Below, in pieces: positions 8,976-17,698 of a DNA stretch of 64,000 nucleotides. The position numbers and the translations under genes are program-made. The DNA lies in contig PBSR01000038.1 in assembly GCA_002726335.1 (NCBI GenBank), positions 1-64,000 of the forward strand, written 5' to 3'. The notes beneath the pieces are model-generated. The model did not search any database. It was not told the origin of the DNA and worked only from the letters and a program-made list of their open reading frames with translations. The DNA is from Gemmatimonadaceae bacterium. Lineage in GTDB: Bacteria; Latescibacterota; UBA2968; UBA8231. The stretch's first letter is position 1. Each line of letters opens with the position of its first letter.

Positions 8976-9484
8976 ATGGGGAAGAGACCCAACATCATCC
9001 TGATCATGACGGATGATCAGGGCCCCTGGGCGCTCGGCTGTGCAGGAACCCCGGAGCTGAGTACCCCTGTGCTGGATCAGATGGCCGAAGAGGGAATGCG
9101 GTTTGAGAACTGCACTTCGCCTGTCTGCTCTGCCGCACGGGCCTCCATTCTGACCGGCCGCATCCCGTCGAACCACGGCGTGCTCTCATGGCTTCGCGGC
9201 GGCGCCATGAGAGGGGACCAGAAGCATAGACGCAGAGATCCCGCTACCCCGGCATGATCGACGTCGCCCTGACCATGAATCAGACAATGAAGTCGTGGTT
9301 TACGAGGTACAGCGATCCGGAAAGAGATGCCCTGAAGGAAGGTATTACCGGGAACGGTCAGATGGATCGGGCAGGAAGCCGAGGCTACCACCAATGGCCT
9401 GAGCACGACACAACAAAAGGGGAGATCCTGTCAGGGAAGGCTGCCGACCATCCCCTCGCAAACAGGCAGAATCGAGCCCGATAG
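8976..9484 (+). pseudogene. Sulfatase pseudogene with large internal deletion
   Basis: The first 93 codons encode a perfect sulfatase N-terminus (RPNIILIMTDDQGPWALG, formylglycine site C51 in CSAAR, then LTGRIPSNHG). The frame then runs into unrelated sequence and stops at 9257. From about 9239, in another frame, a typical sulfatase C-terminus appears (SRYPGMIDVAL, then KSWFTRYSDPERDALKEG). About 300 central codons are missing, with a frame change near 9220-9245. It begins 3 nt after the GH5-type gene, so it was once the last gene of the operon. Sulfatase likeness fades after ~9370. No active enzyme can be made from it. Confidence 0.85.
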
Positions 9485-9526
9485 ACCAACCACCATGCCG
9501 CTTGGTGTGGGCGCCTCCGAGCTCGC

Positions 9527-10942
9527 TTACGACGTCCCCCAATCCCTCCATTTCTCCCGATCCGCCCAAACCTGTCCCACGTCAACAAAACCTCTGGGAC
9601 CTCGCTTGCCATACTCGAACGGGTCGTGCGTAGCTTCCATCCACCGGTGGAGTCGCTCCTCCATCTCCTCGATCACTTCTCGCCCCTCCCCTGATTCCAC
9701 CAGATTCGCGGTCTCCAGCGGATCCGTCTCCCGATCGAAGAGCCACGGGCCTCGCTCGTTGTCATACCAGCGCGCATAGGTGTAGCGCTCTGTTCGCACA
9801 CCACGCCAGCGACCGACCCAGCCGTATCGATCCGGCCAGCCGTTGGCCATGTTCATCAGGTAGGCGGAATCCTGCCCGCCGGGAGCAAGCGCCGGTTCGT
9901 CGGGAACCTCCTCACCACGCCACAGGTACGAGACGTCTCTGCCCTGCAGACAGTCGGGGGCAACGACCTCACAGGCACCGAGGAGACTGGGCACAAGATC
10001 GATGGCGCTGAAGAACGAGCCGCTGCGCGTTCCGGGTTGGGTCTGTCCTGGCCACCGGACTACGAAGGGTACGTGAATCGACTCCTCATACGGTGTCGCT
10101 TTCGATGCGCGCATCGAATGGTGCAGCCATTGATCGCCGGGCTTCCCGTATCCGTGGCTCGAAAGATGATCACCGTGATCCGATGTATAGATCACGATCG
10201 TGTTGTCGCTGACCCCCAGACGCTCGAGGGCATCGCCCAGTCGTCCCATCTCTACATCGAGACCCGTACAGCAGCCGTAGTAGTCGGCTATCTCCCTCCG
10301 TGCGAAGTCTGCCATCTGTTCAGGCACATTGCCGGGCAGATCCATATCAGCGGGGTCGTAGGTGTTGTATGCGTTGGGATACGAGCCGTAGGGCCAGTGC
10401 GGCGGCCGCCAGGAGAGAAACAGCGCAAAGGGATCGTCGGGTCGGCTTTCCAGATGCCGTTCGATGTATCGAATCGAAAGGTCCGTCTCCGCCGTCGGCG
10501 CCCACCCTTCGATTCGTGTCGGGCCTTCTTTATTCTCCCAGAAGCTTCGATCAAAGAAGCCGGGTCCATCGTGAAGCGCGGCCAGGTAGTCGATCCCGTA
10601 TCGTCCGTCTTCCTCATACGGTCCCATGCCGAGATGGAACGTCCCGATGTGGGCCGTGCCATACCCCTGTTCACGGAGCAGCTTGGGCAGGGCTGGTATA
10701 TCGCGCCGCGGCCGATACTCGTTATCGATCACACCGTTGCGCCAGCCAAACTGTCCGGTCAGCAGGATGGCGCGAAAGGGTGAGCAGAGCGGATGGTTCG
10801 AGAAGTAGTTGTCGCAGACCAGTCCTTCGGCTGCCATCGCATCAAGGTTGGGAGTCTGAACAACGGTGTTCCCGTTCGCACCGAGGGCGCTGTACCGCTG
10901 CTGATCCGAGAAAACGAACAGGATGTTCGGACGTTCTGGCAT
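9527..10942 (-). CDS. Type I sulfatase (Cys-type formylglycine)
   Basis: A 471-residue sulfatase on the opposite strand, convergent with the sulfatase pseudogene. It starts MPERPNILFVFSDQQ, has the formylglycine site C53 in CSPFR (C-x-P-x-R) followed by LLTGQ, and the metal motif YTSDHGDHLSSHG. The C-terminal RTERYTYARWYDNERGPW and the END-type tail are typical for choline-sulfatase/iduronate-sulfatase-like members. No signal peptide. G+C appears higher than in the plus-strand sulfatases, so it may have a separate origin. Probably desulfates a sugar intermediate; the substrate is not deducible. Confidence 0.92.
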   Translation of the reverse strand: MPERPNILFVFSDQQRYSALGANGNTVVQTPNLDAMAAEGLVCDNYFSNHPLCSPFRAILLTGQFGWRNGVIDNEYRPRRDIPALPKLLREQGYGTAHIGTFHLGMGPYEEDGRYGIDYLAALHDGPGFFDRSFWENKEGPTRIEGWAPTAETDLSIRYIERHLESRPDDPFALFLSWRPPHWPYGSYPNAYNTYDPADMDLPGNVPEQMADFARREIADYYGCCTGLDVEMGRLGDALERLGVSDNTIVIYTSDHGDHLSSHGYGKPGDQWLHHSMRASKATPYEESIHVPFVVRWPGQTQPGTRSGSFFSAIDLVPSLLGACEVVAPDCLQGRDVSYLWRGEEVPDEPALAPGGQDSAYLMNMANGWPDRYGWVGRWRGVRTERYTYARWYDNERGPWLFDRETDPLETANLVESGEGREVIEEMEERLHRWMEATHDPFEYGKRGPRGFVDVGQVWADREKWRDWGTS

Positions 10943-11005
10943 GCTACACGCTCCGGTTTTTCGGCACCAGCACCCAGTCCTGAGGCGATGGGACAGATGT
11001 GGTGA

Positions 11006-11170
11006 TGTCCTCGCCTGAGCGGACTAGGTGCAGGTCCCCATGTCGATCTGGACAAGCAGTTCGAGAAGCGCCGACCGGTCAGCTGGTACGCTCTGTCGAA
11101 GAGCGGACAGACGGCTCTCAAGAAACACCTGCGGGCCCTGGAGGCACTGATCAAGCAGTCTGCTGAGTAG
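11006..11170 (+). pseudogene. C-terminal remnant of a winged-helix transcriptional regulator
   Basis: After a TGA at 11003-11005 this frame is open to the TAG at 11168-11170. It encodes VDLDKQFEKRRPVSWYALS, then KSGQTALKKHLRALEALIK. This matches the wing and C-terminal helix of the winged-helix family related to MarR/ArsR (HTH_34-type). The recognition-helix half is missing and no start codon with a ribosome site precedes it, so this is a gene relic. It lies between the minus-strand sulfatase and the aldolase gene. Confidence 0.55.
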
Positions 11171-11173
11171 AGG

Positions 11174-11905
11174 TCAGGCGGGCGGATCCTGCTGGAACAG
11201 GGTGAAGCCCATCTTCTCGTAGGGCCGACGCTCCTCCGGCAGCGTCGGGGTACCCATCGCCAGGGCGATGCCGGTGCCGTCGAGCTGTTCGGCCACGTTC
11301 TGCATGCAGGCCTCGACAGTACGCAGCGGATAGTCGGGATGGGCTTCGAGGCTGAAGGTCAGATCGTTGGGGCCGAAGGTGACGACGCTGACACCCGGCC
11401 GGGCGAGGGAGCGGATGTTGGTGACCGCCTCGACCGATTCGACCTGGATGGCGAGGATGCCGTAGTCATTCCACCAGGCCGTGTAGGCAGTGCGATCCAT
11501 TCCCTTTGCCACGCCATTCAAGCCACGTCGTCCGCCGCCTCCCCAGCTGCGACGGCCGATGGGACCGTAGTACGCATACTGGATCGCGTCATCGATGGTC
11601 TCGGGCTCCATGACCTCAGGCACCAGCACCGCACTGAAGCCGAAGTCCAGGAAGCGGCCGACCATATGGGCCTGGCGCGTATGGGGGATTCGCAGCTGGA
11701 CGTCGATACCCAGCTCTTCGGCAGCGGCGCAGTAACGCACCATCTGCTCTTCGCTGGCGGGCGTGTGCTGGCTGTCGATCCAGATGTAGTCGTAGAGTCC
11801 GGACGACCAGATCTCGGCGAGCTCGTCCTTCGCAGTGGTCAGCGAGCCACGCAGGGCGACGAGGGTTTCTCTGTCGCGCATTCGCTGGCGGAGGGTGTTC
11901 GACAT
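11174..11905 (-). CDS. HpcH/HpaI-family 2-keto-3-deoxy acid aldolase
   Basis: The 243-residue protein belongs to the HpcH/HpaI aldolase family of class II (metal-dependent) aldolases. Seen are the early IWIDSQHTP segment, the metal-ligand region AIQVESVEA and the VTFGPNDLTF motif near the C-terminus. It should split a 2-keto-3-deoxy sugar acid into pyruvate and an aldehyde, which fits directly downstream of the acid-sugar dehydratases in this region. ATG 11905 is chosen because AGGGGA lies 8 nt before it; a longer frame to 11983 has no such site and adds an atypical Arg/Pro-rich leader. Confidence 0.88.
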   Translation of the reverse strand: MSNTLRQRMRDRETLVALRGSLTTAKDELAEIWSSGLYDYIWIDSQHTPASEEQMVRYCAAAEELGIDVQLRIPHTRQAHMVGRFLDFGFSAVLVPEVMEPETIDDAIQYAYYGPIGRRSWGGGGRRGLNGVAKGMDRTAYTAWWNDYGILAIQVESVEAVTNIRSLARPGVSVVTFGPNDLTFSLEAHPDYPLRTVEACMQNVAEQLDGTGIALAMGTPTLPEERRPYEKMGFTLFQQDPPA

Positions 11906-11979
11906 GTGTGGTCCCCTTGTGTGTGGTGGTCTCGGAAGATCGGTCACCCCGGCCCGTGGACCAGTCAACCGCTTCTGAC

Positions 11980-12662
11980 TCAATAGCGGCGGATTCCGAT
12001 CAGTCGCACCGCGCGAGGCCGCAGATCCTCGATAGTGACCGTGCGGTTATGGTAGTCCAGCGACGCAGGAAGCGTCTCCTCGCCGGCCTGCCACAGGTCG
12101 CGCACGCCCACGAACTCCTGCCAGGGCAGCTTCGGCGTCAAGCCGAGGGCGCCGAGGTCCACCTCGATCACGGCATTCTGTGTCGCCTCTTCGTCCGTAT
12201 TCTCCACCGCCAGCAGCACCCGGTCCGGCAGCTGCCACATGGCCACCTCGATGGCGACGTTGCCCCAGCTCACGCCGCGCGCCTGGCCCGGCTCGAAATG
12301 CTTCGTCGCCTGGTCGACCAGACCGAAGTCGGCGATCGACGGGGGCAGACCGCCGGCCACCGGCGCCGGCAGTGCCCGGGCCGCACGCGCCAACTCGGAT
12401 GCCGCCGGCGCGGCCAGGCCGATGACAGCAGCGGCTTGCTCATGTCGGTCGACTGATCGGCGATGCCGCCGACCGCCATCGCCTGGCGCCACTCGGTCGG
12501 GTCGATGACCCCGTCGACGGTGGGCGGCTGGCTCATCCGCGGTACGGCAAAGGAAGGCACCCGCGCGGTTGATGACGCGTCGCCCGCCAAAGGGGTGATG
12601 ATGGCGCCGAAGATGGTAAGCGTGAGACACTGAAACGTGACCTTACAACGCATGTGGTCCAT
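11980..12662 (-). pseudogene. Decayed secreted CBM9-like / glycosidase-domain gene
   Basis: From ATG 12662 (or 12653) the frame encodes a signal peptide (CLTLTIFGAIITPLAG) and the start of a CBM9/DOMON-like domain (PTVDGVIDPTEWRQAM). Near 12440 this frame becomes nonsensical Arg/Pro-rich sequence. A second frame then carries a convincing C-terminus to the stop at 11980 (FGLVDQATKHFEPGQARG, LPDRVLLAVENTDEEATQN, LDYHNRTVTIEDLRPRAV). The likely ancestor had the CBM9-like domain, a glycosidase-type core and a beta-sandwich tail, and most of the core has been deleted with a frame change. The original activity cannot be stated. Confidence 0.6.
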
Positions 12663-12917
12663 CCCGGTTGCCGTTGAGTTGAGATCAGGTGACCTCGACT
12701 TCCGGCCATGAAATGGGAGCACATCGACCGCTCGCGCAAGTCCTACTGCGGCTGAGGAGCCGAAGACTCAGGGAATCAGCCGCCTCCGCTGCCGTGACGT
12801 ATATTTGGGGAATATGGTCCTGGCTGGTCGCGCCCCCGACGCGTTCTGAGCCCCGATCAACGTCGAGACCGCCAGCGGTGACGTCCCCAGTAACCCGCCC
12901 CTGCGGATGACCTGTTG

Positions 12918-14897
12918 ATGATGAACAAGACGACGTGGCTCCGGATGCTGTCCGTCGCAGTGCTCGCACTTCGCCAGCCTGCGGCCGCACAGGTGCAGAC
13001 CCTGGTCATCGGCGAGGGTGGGGCGCCCTGGGCGCAGACCGTCGAGCAGGTGGTCGGCTTCGATACCACCGTCGCCGTCGACGGGCTGCAGCCCTTCGAA
13101 CTCGACCCGTCTATGAACATCCTCGTCGGCCGCCTCACCGACAGCGGTCGATTCACCAACATCTTCGGGGGCATCTGGCGCGTCTCCACGAATGCGCCCA
13201 GAGACGTGTTCACCGACGGCACACCCTACGTGTACGGCTCGCGTGGCCGTCAATACATCGTGGACGGCGATACCACCCTCGTGTCTGACCTGGAGCGGTT
13301 GGATCACTACAGCATCGACTTCGGTTTTCCCGTGCCCATCCGTCGGGTCGTCTTTGGAGCCCCCGCCACCGGAATCATCGGCGGCCGGCTGGTCAAGGAC
13401 GCCTTCCCGCGCCAGTACATGGTGTCCGGCACTCTCAGTGAGGTGGAGTACCTGTTGACGGATCCCCGCACCACCGACTTCGACAACGTCATCGAGCGCA
13501 GGCTGGCAAACAGCCAGCGAATCGCCGATCTGCGCTTCGCACCCCAGTTCGTCCGCTTCCTGCGGCTGCGCTTCCCGGAGCGCGGCTTCATCTCCGAAGT
13601 ACTGGTCTTCGGCGAGGGCTTTGCTCCGGAGGCGAGGTACACGTCGAAGCTGTTCGACATGGGCGAGCCGGTGAACTTCGGCCGTCTTCATTTCGAGTTC
13701 GAGAAGTACCGCACGACGGGCTTCGGCTCCGAGGCCGTCCTGTCTTCGGACGCTCCGGTGCGTGTCGCCGTCGAGACCCGCACCGGCCGTGACGACACGC
13801 CACTGATCTTCCACGTCATCACCGAACTGGGTACCGAACGGGTCGTCGACGAGAAGGCCTTCATCCGAGCGCCGGCACCCACCGGCGGCGGCTCGGACGC
13901 GGTCGTGTTCCGCGGCGCCGCACCCGGTCAACGGGGTAGCGTGCAGGATGACATCGCGAACTGGAGCTTCTGGACGGTGGCGCAGACGACCACAGGGGAG
14001 GAGATCGGCGCACCGGATGGCCGTCAGTTCTTCCAGGTGCGCACGCTCCTTACGAGCGGCGAGATCTTCGCCTTCGGACGGCTGAAGTCGATCGCCGTGG
14101 AGTACTCGCCGCTGCTGGCCCACCCCGTGGTGGGTGAGGTGGCGCGAATGGACGACCCGCAGCCTCAGGGCGGGGTCGTCGAGGTGCCTCTCGGCGAACT
14201 GGTAACCCTCACCTACGACGTGCGGGCCGAGTTCTCCTCAGCGTCTCAGACCGGCTTTGATGCGATCCGGCTCACCACGCCGGAAGCGGTGGAGTTCCAG
14301 CGTCTGGAGATGGGTGACCCCCTGGTCGAGTTGCCACCAGACAGCCTGGTCGTCACTGACAAGGCCCTTGCGGTCTATTTTCCCTCGAACGTGGTCGATC
14401 GCGGCAGCAACACGTCCGTTCGGCTCACCTTCGCAACTCGCGTGTTCAACTTCAACACGCTGTTCGGGGGCGAGGTGTTCCAGATCGACGGCGAGAACCT
14501 GCCGCAGTCGATCGACAGCGGCGATGCCAGCCCGCTGGTGTCGACGAACGACCTGCGGGTCTTCGTGCCCCTGGACAAGCTGGAGGTCCTCTCCGAGCTC
14601 GAACTCGGCGCCGATGTGCTGACCCCCAATGCCGATGGCATCAACGATCGGCTGCAGCTCTCCTTCACGTTGCACGGCGTGGACGGGGCCGAGGTCGACG
14701 CCGCCATCTACGATCTCTCGGGTCGGCTGGTCCATAGACTGGCCTCCGGTCGCCGAGGCGAAGGTCGCTACACGGAGGTGTGGAACGCCCAGGTAGAGGG
14801 GGCGCACGTACCCCCGGGCACCTACCTGCTGCGCGTCGCCGTCGACACCGATCTCGGCACCTTCGAGAAGATGCGGACCATCGCCGTCGCCTACTGA
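12918..14897 (+). CDS. Secreted discoidin-like protein with C-terminal FlgD-like Ig domain
   Basis: The 659-residue protein starts with a signal peptide (LRMLSVAVLALRQPAAAQ). Residues ~30-330 hold discoidin-like beta-sandwich segments (RLTDSGRFTNIFGG, SIDFGFPVPIRRVVFG). The last ~90 residues form a FlgD-like Ig domain (DVLTPNADGINDRLQLSF, AAIYDLSGRLVHRLASG, VPPGTYLLRVAVDTD), a module often found at the C-terminus of exported proteins in FCB and related bacteria. It is paralogous to the partial protein at 1-1632. It is likely surface or periplasmic and involved in polysaccharide binding. Starts at TTG 12915, ATG 12918 and ATG 12921 are adjacent; no strong ribosome site separates them. Confidence 0.85.
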   Translation: MMNKTTWLRMLSVAVLALRQPAAAQVQTLVIGEGGAPWAQTVEQVVGFDTTVAVDGLQPFELDPSMNILVGRLTDSGRFTNIFGGIWRVSTNAPRDVFTDGTPYVYGSRGRQYIVDGDTTLVSDLERLDHYSIDFGFPVPIRRVVFGAPATGIIGGRLVKDAFPRQYMVSGTLSEVEYLLTDPRTTDFDNVIERRLANSQRIADLRFAPQFVRFLRLRFPERGFISEVLVFGEGFAPEARYTSKLFDMGEPVNFGRLHFEFEKYRTTGFGSEAVLSSDAPVRVAVETRTGRDDTPLIFHVITELGTERVVDEKAFIRAPAPTGGGSDAVVFRGAAPGQRGSVQDDIANWSFWTVAQTTTGEEIGAPDGRQFFQVRTLLTSGEIFAFGRLKSIAVEYSPLLAHPVVGEVARMDDPQPQGGVVEVPLGELVTLTYDVRAEFSSASQTGFDAIRLTTPEAVEFQRLEMGDPLVELPPDSLVVTDKALAVYFPSNVVDRGSNTSVRLTFATRVFNFNTLFGGEVFQIDGENLPQSIDSGDASPLVSTNDLRVFVPLDKLEVLSELELGADVLTPNADGINDRLQLSFTLHGVDGAEVDAAIYDLSGRLVHRLASGRRGEGRYTEVWNAQVEGAHVPPGTYLLRVAVDTDLGTFEKMRTIAVAY

Positions 14898-15417
14898 CGG
14901 CGGCCGGGAGCGGACAGAGCGCGAAGTGACCGCCCGCCGTTTTGAGCGAGGCGGCACTTGGTGGCGGGAGAGCATCCGACCAATTCGGGCAAGGGAGCGG
15001 CGGAGGCGCAGAAACCAACGTGCCGCGACGACTGATGGCATCGAGCAGAGCTAACGCACGCCGAGCCGTCTCCCGTTTCACACTACCATCGATACCCACC
15101 GACTTGACACTGCATCAGGTCGCCTACTAGCGTGCCCATCAGAGTCCATGTCAAGCCGACGTGCGAGCATCCGCGCGTTTGGTTGGGCTGCCGGCATCGG
15201 AGCGGACATACGCTGACCTCTGGCGAGTGGACTTCAAGGCCCGATTGAGAGCGATGGGGGAATACCCAAACCTCAGGATCGCGCCCGGCGAGTCGTGAGT
15301 ATGTACGAGGGCCGGGGTCGGCGGCGGATTGAGGCCTGACGGGAGGCGAGGGCCGATGCTCTCGCCTCCTCGCGTCGCCCTGTGCCGGCGCTCCGTCTGT
15401 ACGTAGGTTTCACTGTC
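14898..15417. other. 520-bp intergenic region with two hairpins and a possible gene relic
   Basis: No convincing complete gene lies here. A hairpin at 14924-14959 (AAGTG...CACTT with inner CGCC/GGCG pairing) follows the discoidin gene and could act as its terminator. A 45-codon frame at 15161-15298 (TYADLWRVDFKARLRAMGEY) reads like the tail of a real protein, but I cannot assign it to a family. A strong hairpin sits at 15342-15369, just before the next gene. Confidence 0.4.
15342..15369. promoter_or_regulatory. 9-bp stem hairpin upstream of M14-like gene
   Basis: GGAGGCGAG (15342-15350) pairs perfectly with CTCGCCTCC (15361-15369) across a 10-nt loop, with extra GC pairing possible inside the loop. 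It lies 48 nt before the ATG at 15418, in the likely leader of the next operon. It could be an operator, attenuator or RNA hairpin. There is no U-run after it, so a plain intrinsic terminator is less likely. Confidence 0.4.
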
Positions 15418-16611
15418 ATGGAAACCGACATCCAGATCGACGCCGATTTCGAAGGCGGCAGCGCCGGGGACATCCACACCGGCGAGAACGGTCTGATCGA
15501 GATCGAACCGAAGCCCGAAGAGGTCCCGGGCTGGTTCTTCGAGGCTCTGGACGTCCACTTCGGGGGAGCCGGTGTACCCCGCGAGTACGCCTGTCACGTG
15601 CGTGTCGTCAACGACGGGGACGAGCCGCGGAGCGTTCGCCTCCGCTTTCACTTCACCAAGACGAATGGTGCCGCCTACATGGCACCTCCCTATTGGATCC
15701 TCAGGCACGGGCGCTGGTGGCCGATCCCGGCAGCGGATACGGTGTTCGTCGAGGGATCTCACGTCGACCTGGATCTGCACCTGACGCCGGGCGAGCTGGT
15801 CCATGTGGCCAACAAGCCCTACGTACACGGTGACGATGTGCTCGACGAGATGGAGGCCCTCGCCGGGTACGGTCCCTTCGATCTGCGCGAACTGGGGCGA
15901 ACCGCCGGCGATCGGGCCATCGTCTCGCTGGAGTCCACCGGCTACCGCTACGATGACACGATCCTCTTTGCCGCCACCATGCAGCCTGCCGAACCGGCCG
16001 CCCGACCCGTGCTGGCCATCGCCCACTGGCTGACGGACGGCAGCGCCCTGACACAGCGTCTGCTGGAGCGTTTCCGCTTCGCCTTTGTGCCCCTGCCCAA
16101 CCCGGACGGCACCGCCGATGGCCGCTCCTGCACGAACGGTGTGGGAGAAGTGCCGATGTTCAGTTTCGGGCGGCTGCTCTCAGGTGAGGAGGCGCCGCTG
16201 GAGACGCGAGTGCTGTGGGACTACGCCGCCGAGCTGCGGCCCCAGTCCTACATGGAATTCCATACACACTACCAGGATGTACGAGCGCACAAGCTGAATC
16301 CGATGGCGGCGGAGTGGTTCGTCACTGACGACCGCCGAGAACTGCTGACGCGCACCGACGAAGCCCTGTTGGGCCTCAACAGCAGCTGGCGGGTAACGCC
16401 CATCGAGCGTTCCACGCCGTTGTGTGAGGCCGGCAAGTTCACCAACCTGGCCGATCGTTTCGGCACGCTGTCGTACTGCTATCAGATCTACACGATCACC
16501 GAGGAAGCGACCTGTGCCCACGCGGTAAGTGTGGCGCGGACACTGGCCACGGCACTGGCCGGTCCCGAATGGGAAGCCGAGGCGCCGGCACCGAACGTGA
16601 CGGAGGGATAA
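15418..16611 (+). CDS. M14-family carboxypeptidase-like protein with altered zinc motif
   Basis: The 397-residue protein has an N-terminal beta-sandwich (to ~135) like that of cytosolic carboxypeptidase-type M14 proteins, then an M14-like core. FVPLPNPDGTADGRS matches the conserved 'PNPDG' loop, YMEFHTHYQ the third zinc-ligand strand and YTITEEA the region of the catalytic Glu. The usual first motif H-x-x-E is replaced by HWLTD, so zinc binding may be changed or lost. No signal peptide. It heads a plus-strand run with an enolase-like protein, a PhyH oxygenase and a dehydratase, so an amide-bond role in catabolism of an amino-substituted compound is possible but unproven. Confidence 0.65.
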   Translation: METDIQIDADFEGGSAGDIHTGENGLIEIEPKPEEVPGWFFEALDVHFGGAGVPREYACHVRVVNDGDEPRSVRLRFHFTKTNGAAYMAPPYWILRHGRWWPIPAADTVFVEGSHVDLDLHLTPGELVHVANKPYVHGDDVLDEMEALAGYGPFDLRELGRTAGDRAIVSLESTGYRYDDTILFAATMQPAEPAARPVLAIAHWLTDGSALTQRLLERFRFAFVPLPNPDGTADGRSCTNGVGEVPMFSFGRLLSGEEAPLETRVLWDYAAELRPQSYMEFHTHYQDVRAHKLNPMAAEWFVTDDRRELLTRTDEALLGLNSSWRVTPIERSTPLCEAGKFTNLADRFGTLSYCYQIYTITEEATCAHAVSVARTLATALAGPEWEAEAPAPNVTEG

Positions 16612-16618
16612 CGACCCA

Positions 16619-17695
16619 GTGAAGATTCAGAAGATCGAGGTCATCCAGATCGAGACCCCCCGGTTCTACGGCTACGTCTCAGGGCATACGCTGGTGAAAG
16701 TGCACGTCGACGACGGACCCATCGGCTGGGGAGAGGCATCCGACAGCAAGTGTGCCGACGTGTCCGCCCTGGTGACCCTGCTCAACGACAGGCTGAAGGG
16801 GCAGGACGCACGCCAGATCACGCACATCAACGAGTTTATGCAGTCGCAGAAGTGGGCCAGCAGTGTGTCGGACCGGCACGTGGCTTCAGCGATTGATCTG
16901 GCCCTCTATGACCTCAATGGCAAGGTTCAGGGTGTACCCGCTTACCAGATGCTTGGCGGCCAGGTGCGGGAGCGGCTCTACTGCTGTTACCCGATCTTCG
17001 GCTGGCAGGTGCGGGATGATTTCGAGCAGGCGGCGTCCTACCTGCAACGGCTCGTCGACCTGGGACATCATCTGTTCCGCTTCTACGTCTCCGGTGATGT
17101 AGACCTCGACAACCGCTATCTCACCGAGATGAAGTCGCGGCATGGTGACCAGATCAGGCTGAAGTCGATCGACTTCTCCGGGCGCTTCAAGGACTGGCAG
17201 GAGGTGTTGCGCTACGGCAATACGCTGCGCCACCACGAGCCCTACCACTTCGAGCAGCCCAGCCGCGACATGCGCGTCAGCGCCGAGTTCACCAAGCGAG
17301 TCGATCTGCCGGTGACGTGGCACATCAACACGCTGCAGCAGGCGTACGAGGCGGCCGACACCGGCGCCTGCACGGCCTACAACGTGGCCTGTGTCTCCGG
17401 CGGACCGACGAACATCAAGCGCATCCTGGCCATGGGTGAGGCAGCCGGCATGAAATGCCTCATCGGGACAGACCAGGAGTCGACCCTGGGTGTGAGTGCC
17501 CAGGTGGCCGTTGGCATCAGCTCACCCCAGGTGACGCTGCCGTGTGATCCCATGGGGCCGGTGCTGTACACGACGTCGCCGGCGAAGGAGCGGGTTCGTG
17601 CTGAGGGCAGCTACCTGTATCCTTTCGACGGGCCGGGACTGGGCGTGGAGCTGGATGAGGCGAAGCTGCAGGAACTGACCACGGCCAGGGCCTGA
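16619..17695 (+). CDS. Enolase-superfamily (MR/MLE-type) protein with degenerate active site
   Basis: The 358-residue protein has the MR/MLE N-terminal cap (SGHTLVKVHVDDGPIGWGEA) and the barrel (ASAIDLALYDLNGKVQGVP). Two metal-ligand positions are retained: Asp in KSIDFSG and Glu in HFEQPSRD. The catalytic K-x-K strand reads HLFRFYVSG without lysines, and the strand that normally gives the third acidic ligand reads LPVTWHINTL. Catalysis, if any, must differ from classical dehydratases. Start is GTG 16619, 7 nt after the preceding stop, with GGAGGG upstream. It is followed after 3 nt by the PhyH gene. Confidence 0.78.
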   Translation: MKIQKIEVIQIETPRFYGYVSGHTLVKVHVDDGPIGWGEASDSKCADVSALVTLLNDRLKGQDARQITHINEFMQSQKWASSVSDRHVASAIDLALYDLNGKVQGVPAYQMLGGQVRERLYCCYPIFGWQVRDDFEQAASYLQRLVDLGHHLFRFYVSGDVDLDNRYLTEMKSRHGDQIRLKSIDFSGRFKDWQEVLRYGNTLRHHEPYHFEQPSRDMRVSAEFTKRVDLPVTWHINTLQQAYEAADTGACTAYNVACVSGGPTNIKRILAMGEAAGMKCLIGTDQESTLGVSAQVAVGISSPQVTLPCDPMGPVLYTTSPAKERVRAEGSYLYPFDGPGLGVELDEAKLQELTTARA

Positions 17696-17698
17696 AGC

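Noticed and set aside
12768..14123. Minus-strand frame of 451 codons
   Set aside because: Shadow of the second discoidin protein, which has a signal peptide and FlgD-Ig domain.
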